Below, piece by piece: positions 37,618 through 41,045 of a stretch of DNA of 41,045 nt; position 1 is the first letter of the stretch; each line of letters begins with the position of its first letter. This DNA is from Nostoc sp. 106C. Lineage in GTDB: Bacteria; Cyanobacteriota; Cyanobacteriia; Cyanobacteriales; Nostocaceae. The stretch covers positions 1-41,045 of the forward strand of contig NZ_MTAW01000137.1 of NCBI RefSeq assembly GCF_002154725.1. Reading direction: 5' to 3'. The position numbers and the translations under genes are program-made. A model generated the notes under the pieces. The model was not told the origin of the DNA and did not search any database. It saw nothing but the letters and a program-made list of their open reading frames with translations.

Positions 37618-38115
37618 CTAATTAGAACGTTTGAGTGGTGCTGTTTTCGGAGCAGGTCTTGCAGATTGTCCACCAAGTTCTGAGTCTTGTACCATGTAAA
37701 TAGACTCTACTTGACGGTTAGATTCGGGTAAGGCAACAAATCGTCCTTCGTCAATGAGATAAGTTACTTTCTCGGCTCGAATACTATTGCCACCCTGTTG
37801 CAAAATATAGACATTACCACTGAAATCAATCCGGCGTTCTTTGCTAAAGTATTGTGCTTGAGTAGCTGTTGCTTGAATCTGGCGCGCAGGATACAACATT
37901 TGGACATTGCCGCGAGCAGTTACCACTTGGCTTTTGGCATTATATTCTTGGACATCCGAGCGGATAGTCAGAGGGCGATTTCCCGCGGCTGTTTGTGCGG
38001 TCACAGTTTGCACTTGGGGAGGAAAAACCACTGCACCCAAGAGTGTAGCTGGTAACACCAAGGCTAAGGCATAGCGACGTATTTGCGATTTCGGCAATTG
38101 AAAGGGGGGCATCAT
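37618..38115 (-). CDS. lptA: LptA/OstA-like periplasmic protein
   Basis: A 165-residue protein with a signal peptide (RRYALALVLPATLLGAVVF, cleavage near VTAQTAA), followed by an OstA-like beta-jellyroll: LTIRSDVQEYNAKSQVVTAR, GNVQML and RIDFSGNVYILQQGGNSIRA. LptA proteins form the periplasmic bridge carrying LPS to LptD. The C-terminus is short and Pro/Lys-rich (SARPAPKTAPLKRSN). It is first in the lptA-lptB-permease cluster. Two consecutive ATGs lie at the start. Confidence 0.87.
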   Translation of the reverse strand: MMPPFQLPKSQIRRYALALVLPATLLGAVVFPPQVQTVTAQTAAGNRPLTIRSDVQEYNAKSQVVTARGNVQMLYPARQIQATATQAQYFSKERRIDFSGNVYILQQGGNSIRAEKVTYLIDEGRFVALPESNRQVESIYMVQDSELGGQSARPAPKTAPLKRSN

Positions 38116-38318
38116 AGCAATTTACAATTTAGAATTTCAGCTTGTATTTTAATTATCTCAACTACTTTATCCAAAGGCGAAAGTTCCCATCTGGACTAAT
38201 CTCGGATAACTGCTGACGCTATTGACGCTTACCCCAAGCTTAAGGTTTCGCTAGCATTTTTTGGTCATAGTCATATTAGAATTTTGAAGTATCCCGTAGC
38301 TAATTGACGCTCGGTAGT

Positions 38319-39263
38319 CTAAGAGTTGTATTCTGGCTTAATATCCCGCAGCATCAATTCATCAAGTGCTTGTTGAGGTGTGAGTTCACCTTGAAGTAAG
38401 CGGTCAACTTGCTCGGTAATGGGAACTGGTATATTTTGCTGTCTGGCTCGTTGCACTAAGACTTGGCAAGTGTTGACACCTTCAGCAGTTCCTTGTAAGT
38501 TGTCCAGAATCTCTTGCAGTGTCTTGCCATTAGCTAGCTGATAACCAACTTGATAATTACGACTTAAAGGACTGTTGCAAGTTGCGAGCAAATCCCCTAA
38601 ACCTGATAAACCGTAAAATGTCTCTGTTTTCGCACCCCAGAAGTTACCGATGCGAACCATTTCTGTGAGTCCACGGGTAACTAAGCCAGCTTTGGCATTG
38701 GTTCCCAGCTGTAAACCATCACAAACACCAGCTGCGATCGCAATTACATTTTTGAGTGTTCCGCCTAATTCTACTCCTACGGGATCGGTATTGGTATATA
38801 CCCGAAAGCGATTAGAAGAAAACACTAGCTGCACCGCTTCAGCAGCAGTAGCAATGGTGCTAGCTACTACTGTTGCAGCTGGTAATTCCATTTCAATTTC
38901 TTTCGATAAATTCGGGCCAGAGAGGACAACTACCGCATGGTTAGGGAAAGCTGTTTGCCAAATTTGCGACGGCGTACAGGTAGTTTCTGGCTCTAAACCC
39001 TTGGTCGCCGTCACAAAAATTGTGTCTGGGGATAGCGGGAAAGACTTGACTTGCATCACCACATCTCTGACACCTTTCATCGAGATCGCAGACAGGATGA
39101 TTTGGGCATCTTGTAATACTGCTTCCAAACCTACTGATCCCCAACGCGACCAGACACGCACCTGATGACCATTAGCCGCCGCCAAATTTGCCAGTGCTGT
39201 ACCCCAAGCACCTGCGCCCAAAATTGCTACGGATTGTGGATTAGTCATTTGGTCATTGGTCAT
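38319..39263 (-). CDS. gpsA: Glycerol-3-phosphate dehydrogenase [NAD(P)+]
   Basis: Makes sn-glycerol-3-phosphate from DHAP for membrane lipid synthesis. 314 residues. It has the NAD(P) loop GAGAWGTALA (16-25), ATKGLEPET, SGPNLSKEIE, GGTLKNVIAIAAGVCDG with the catalytic Lys, and GLSGLGDLLATC. It is shorter after VWSRWG than the E. coli enzyme. The ATG at 39263 lies in an ATGACCAATGACC-like repeat, and an ATG at 39248 (MTNPQSVAILGAGAWG) may be the true start. It is 36 bp downstream of lipA, probably one transcript. Confidence 0.95.
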   Translation of the reverse strand: MTNDQMTNPQSVAILGAGAWGTALANLAAANGHQVRVWSRWGSVGLEAVLQDAQIILSAISMKGVRDVVMQVKSFPLSPDTIFVTATKGLEPETTCTPSQIWQTAFPNHAVVVLSGPNLSKEIEMELPAATVVASTIATAAEAVQLVFSSNRFRVYTNTDPVGVELGGTLKNVIAIAAGVCDGLQLGTNAKAGLVTRGLTEMVRIGNFWGAKTETFYGLSGLGDLLATCNSPLSRNYQVGYQLANGKTLQEILDNLQGTAEGVNTCQVLVQRARQQNIPVPITEQVDRLLQGELTPQQALDELMLRDIKPEYNS

Positions 39264-39299
39264 TTCCCCGTGTCTCCGCGTCCCCTTGTTCTCCTTTCC

Positions 39300-40178
39300 T
39301 CATCCTCGACTCCGGGGATAACGTTCCATTAGATTCCGCACTTGTTCTGCATGATATGAGCTTCTTGTTAGAGGAGAAGAAACTACTTGCAGAAATCCTA
39401 GTTCTTCGCCGAAGGCTTGCCAAGCGGAAAATTGTTCTGGGGTGATGAAATTATCTACCTTCAAGTGTTTTTGGCTGGGTTGGAGGTATTGCCCAATTGT
39501 CAAGATATCGCAATCTACGGCTCGCAAGTCCTGCATGACTTGACGAACTTCGGCATCAGTTTCACCGAGTCCAACCATTATTCCGGATTTAGTGTAAATC
39601 CAAGGAGCAATTTGGCGCGATCGCATAAGTAATTCCATTGTGCGATCGTAGTTACCTTGGGGACGCACACGACGATATAGTCGCTTAATCGTTTCTGTAT
39701 TGTGGTTTAGCACTTCTGGTGCAGCTTGGATAATTATCTCTAGAGCATTCCAATTGCCGCACAAGTCAGGAATTAATACTTCAATTGTAGTTTTGGGCGA
39801 GACAGCGCGAACTGCTGCAATACACTGCACAAACTGAGATGCACCACCATCTGGTAAATCATCTCGGTTTACAGAGGTAATCACTACATGATTGAGTTTC
39901 ATGCGGCGAACAGCCTCTGCCAATCGTTCTGATTCTGTTGGGTCTAAAGGCTTAGGCTTTTTTTCAAAATCTATATCACAGTAGGGACAGGCACGGGTAC
40001 AAGCTGGCCCCATAATCAAAAACGTGGCAGTACCAGCTTGGAAACACTCACCAATATTCGGACAGGACGCTTCCTCACAAACCGTATTGAGCGCTAAATC
40101 CCGCAAAATTTCTTTAACGTTACCGACGCGCTCCCACTGAGGCGCTTTCACCCGCAACCAGTCTGGTTTAACAGTCAC
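39300..40178 (-). CDS. lipA: Lipoyl synthase
   Basis: A radical-SAM enzyme that inserts two sulfurs into protein-bound octanoyl chains. 292 residues. The auxiliary cluster cysteines are Cys34, Cys39 and Cys45 ([13 protein letters not shown]) and the radical-SAM cluster is Cys60, Cys64 and Cys67 (CTRACPYC). The conserved C-terminal RSSYHAE supplies the serine ligand. The start is a GTG at 40178 ([10 protein letters not shown]). It is transcribed away from the tRNA-Pro gene and followed by gpsA. Confidence 0.97.
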   Translation of the reverse strand: MTVKPDWLRVKAPQWERVGNVKEILRDLALNTVCEEASCPNIGECFQAGTATFLIMGPACTRACPYCDIDFEKKPKPLDPTESERLAEAVRRMKLNHVVITSVNRDDLPDGGASQFVQCIAAVRAVSPKTTIEVLIPDLCGNWNALEIIIQAAPEVLNHNTETIKRLYRRVRPQGNYDRTMELLMRSRQIAPWIYTKSGIMVGLGETDAEVRQVMQDLRAVDCDILTIGQYLQPSQKHLKVDNFITPEQFSAWQAFGEELGFLQVVSSPLTRSSYHAEQVRNLMERYPRSRG

Positions 40179-40325
40179 AATCCGCTTTTGTTAATGAAGT
40201 TATACAAATCTAATCCTAGCAAGCAACGCCCTGATAAAAGTAATCTATATATCTATAGATATGAAATATAGTTTTGTACTTTATCATTTGGTGTGATATT
40301 TTGGATATATAGTGCCGTTTTTCGG

Positions 40326-40399
40326 CGGGATGTAGCGCAGCTTGGTAGCGCACTTCGTTCGGGACGAAGGGGCCGCTGGTTCGAATCCAGTCATCCCGA
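40326..40399 (+). tRNA. tRNA-Pro (anticodon CGG)
   Basis: A 74-nt cloverleaf. The acceptor stem is CGGGATG/CATCCCG, the D-loop contains TTGGTAG, the anticodon stem is CTTCG/CGAAG with loop TTCGGGA (anticodon CGG, reading CCG), and the T-arm contains GGTTCGAATCC. The discriminator is A; CCA is not encoded. The gene is intact although a transposon end begins 2 bp after it. A possible -10 (TATAGT) lies at 40308-40313. Confidence 0.97.
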
Positions 40400-40400
40400 T
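40345..40400 (+). other. CAST homing target: PAM, tRNA protospacer and insertion site
   Basis: GTA at 40345-40347 (in the conserved D-loop GGTA) directly precedes GCGCACTTCGTTCGGGA at 40348-40364, which is identical to the homing spacer at 40534-40550 (minus strand). GTN is the published Cas12k PAM. The transposon end TGTACA begins at 40401, 53 bp after the PAM, within the window known for type V-K systems (about 49-66 bp). The expected 5-bp target duplication would be CCGAT (40396-40400). Confidence 0.85.
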
Positions 40401-40406
40401 TGTACA

Positions 40407-40479
40407 TGTCGATTAACTAATTCATTGTCGTCGTTAACAGATTATTGTCGTCATTAACGATTTAAATGTCGTCGAGATT
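40407..40479. repeat. Putative TnsB-binding repeats of the CAST end
   Basis: Four TGTC-containing repeats start at 40407, 40426, 40446 and 40467, a spacing of 19-21 bp: TGTCGATTAAC, TTGTCGTCGTTAACAG, TTGTCGTCATTAACG and ATGTCGTCGAGATT. The TGTCGTCGTTAACA-like word with a flanking ATTA resembles TnsB-binding sites in known type V-K ends. Confidence 0.85.
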
Positions 40480-40533
40480 TTAGGTGAGGTTGACTCCACT
40501 ACATCTCTAATATACTCACAAATGTTGGGATAT

Positions 40534-40626
40534 TCCCGAACGAAGTGCGCCTTTCAACCCTCTCAAAAAAATTTGAATGCTTCAAATATTCCTCTTAATC
40601 GACCTAGCTGGAATGGTTGTTGAAAC
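40534..40626 (-). ncRNA. Delocalised homing crRNA with split repeat and tRNA-Pro spacer
   Basis: Read on the minus strand. The first 24 nt of the repeat (40626-40603, starting GTTTCAACAACCATTCC, 22 of 24 matching) are separated by 40 nt from its last 12 nt GAGGGTTGAAAG (40562-40551, 11 of 12). The spacer GCGCACTTCGTTCGGGA (40550-40534) follows and is identical to tRNA-Pro 40348-40364. Only the last roughly 13 nt of the repeat are needed to pair with tracrRNA in engineered Cas12k guides, so the truncated 3' part should suffice. Expression is not shown. Confidence 0.85.
40565..40587 (-). terminator. Terminator-like AT hairpin inside the split repeat
   Basis: On the minus strand, ATTTGAA-GCA-TTCAAAT is followed by six T. 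The stem is only A/T-rich (7 bp with one G-C pair), so it would be weak. It could end the main array transcript before the homing guide, or it may be a remnant of an insertion into the repeat. Confidence 0.4.
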
Positions 40627-40855
40627 CTTGGGATGTAGAAGGAATAGGTCAACCCAGTAATGAACTTTCAACCCACCCCTAGCCGGAATGGTGGTTGAAA
40701 CTTTAGTCAGATAGCATATATCTATATCCTTTATGTGTACTTTCAACCCACCCCTAGCCGGAATGGTAGTTGAAACCCAAATCAACCAATGGTTGCTGAG
40801 TATTAAAGCCAAATATCGGTTTCAACCCACCCCTAGCCGGAATGGTAGTTGAAAC
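40603..40855 (-). CRISPR. Short Cas12k-type CRISPR array
   Basis: Three full 37-bp repeats at 40665-40701, 40740-40776 and 40819-40855, plus a fourth partial repeat ending at 40603. On the minus strand the repeat starts GTTTCAACYACCATTCCGGC and ends TAGGGGTGGGTTGAAAG, closely matching known Cas12k repeats. Spacers are 42, 38 and 38 nt (40777-40818, 40702-40739, 40627-40664). The degenerate repeat lies at the left, so the leader is on the right and transcription runs leftward. The rightmost repeat ends in C instead of G. I see no match of the three array spacers within the window. No cas gene is visible. Confidence 0.93.
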
Positions 40856-40856
40856 A

Positions 40857-40884
40857 AAAAATGCCCTCTGCGCAAACAGGGGGC
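40857..40884 (-). terminator. Hairpin next to the leader-side repeat
   Basis: GCCCTCTG (40863-40870) and CAGGGGGC (40877-40884) form an 8-bp stem around CGCAAA. On the minus strand the stem has one C-A mismatch and is followed by ATTTTTTG, as in a rho-independent terminator. It would end a leftward transcript, perhaps tracrRNA or cas12k, right at the array edge. On the plus strand the stem is complete (one G-U) but has no T-run. Confidence 0.4.
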
Positions 40885-40990
40885 GAACTTCTTTGAACGG
40901 ACGTGATTGAACAGGATTATCGCTCTTTAATCACTCTCGCGAGATAAAAATCTACAACCCTTATTATGCCGGACTTTTATAAATTTAGGC

Positions 40991-41015
40991 GTAGGTTGGG
41001 TTGAGGAACGAAACC
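40991..41015 (+). repeat. 25-nt copy of the GTAGGTTGGG repeat
   Basis: GTAGGTTGGGTTGAGGAACG plus the next five bases match 1593-1617 exactly. Here it lies inside the CAST end and the inverted partner is not visible before the window ends. It is probably the left end of another copy of the same small palindromic element. Confidence 0.7.
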
Positions 41016-41045
41016 GAATGGCACTAAGATAAGCGAATGTAAAAT

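Larger units (their letters stand above)
40401..41045. mobile_element. Left end of a type V-K CRISPR-associated (Tn7-like, Cas12k) transposon, continuing past the window
   Basis: Begins with TGTACA 2 bp after tRNA-Pro and is followed by TnsB-type repeats, a tRNA-matching homing crRNA and a short Cas12k-type CRISPR array. This is the order of the target-proximal left end of Scytonema- and Anabaena-type CASTs. No protein gene of the element lies in the window. cas12k, tracrRNA, tniQ, tnsC and tnsB are expected to the right, on the minus strand. The far end with its TGTACA and CCGAT duplication is not visible, so it could also be a decayed end. Confidence 0.88.

Noticed and set aside
38650-39165. 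171-codon plus-strand open frame
   Set aside because: It lies wholly antisense within gpsA, has low-complexity composition and no ribosome-binding site.
40348-40364. Inverted match to tRNA-Pro explained by the self-complementary anticodon stem
   Set aside because: The 17-nt match includes GCGCA from outside the anticodon hairpin, so self-complementarity of the tRNA does not explain it.
40216-40407. Minus-strand open frame over tRNA-Pro
   Set aside because: It reads through a tRNA gene and the transposon junction, so it is not a gene.
40534-40562. CreTA-like RNA toxin-antitoxin reading of the degenerate repeat near a tRNA
   Set aside because: The exact 17-nt tRNA match, the GTA PAM and the TGTACA end at the expected distance fit CAST homing much better.
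40582-40812. Minus-strand open frame with an internal repeat (TTIPARGGLKV)
   Set aside because: The repeated peptide is just the CRISPR repeat read as codons, and the frame has no ribosome-binding site.
40590-40855. Plus-strand reading of the array, because repeats end in GTTGAAAC on that strand
   Set aside because: The degenerate repeat would then be leader-proximal. The minus-strand form matches Cas12k repeats, and only that orientation puts the homing spacer directly after GGGTTGAAAG.

Overview
The window is chromosomal DNA from a filamentous, probably Nostocales, cyanobacterium. Evidence: many GCGATCGC (HIP1) octamers, heptameric short tandem repeats between genes, palindromic MITE-like elements, a bilin-binding (cyanobacteriochrome) sensor kinase, a CBS-CP12 fusion, a PEP-CTERM protein and very large Ser/Thr-kinase/ATPase/histidine-kinase proteins. 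No species can be fixed from the sequence alone.

Layout. (1) 1-7.3 kb: the 5' end of an adenylation-first non-ribosomal peptide synthetase runs off the left edge. A 1.2 kb AT-rich gap with a small palindromic element separates it from an 1842-residue kinase/ATPase/GAF/histidine kinase. (2) 8-19 kb: a GH-like-10 protein, a Ser/Thr kinase with a YARHG tail, dxs, a PEP-CTERM protein, an SLH protein, rpiA, an O-methyltransferase, and an exported TPR protein with a small membrane protein just upstream. (3) 19.3-23 kb: two MITEs flank an aldo/keto reductase, followed by a CNNM/CorC-type membrane protein. (4) 23.3-26.8 kb: mfd, which carries a short palindromic repeat inside its reading frame. (5) 26.8-29.8 kb: an accessory patch with a HicB-like antitoxin without HicA, a decayed frame, an antitoxin-like protein, a CoiA-like nuclease, a Uma2 nuclease and an overlapping pair of tiny genes. 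(6) 29.9-33.1 kb: a soluble histidine kinase with three tandem cyanobacteriochrome GAF domains. (7) 33.2-40.2 kb: a Pro/Ser/Asn-rich membrane-anchored protein, a CBS-CP12 protein, an lptA-lptB-lptF/G cluster, and lipA-gpsA.

The most interesting part is 40.3-41.0 kb. An intact tRNA-Pro(CGG) is followed 1 bp after its discriminator base by TGTACA and four TGTC-type repeats at about 20-bp spacing. This matches the target-proximal (left) end of a type V-K CRISPR-associated transposon (CAST, Tn7-like, Cas12k). Inside that end lie a short array with Cas12k-type 37-bp repeats, read on the minus strand, and a separate split repeat followed by a 17-nt sequence identical to part of the tRNA-Pro gene. 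A GTA PAM sits next to the tRNA match, and the transposon end lies 53 bp downstream of that PAM. This is the arrangement expected when a delocalised homing crRNA guides the transposon to its own attachment tRNA. cas12k, tracrRNA, tniQ, tnsC and tnsB are not in the window. They are predicted beyond the right edge, on the minus strand.

The two histidine kinases at opposite sides of the window have very similar catalytic cores but quite different sensor halves, and neither has a receiver domain. The rest is mostly housekeeping metabolism (isoprenoid, pentose phosphate, lipoate, glycerolipid), envelope biogenesis and transcription-coupled repair.
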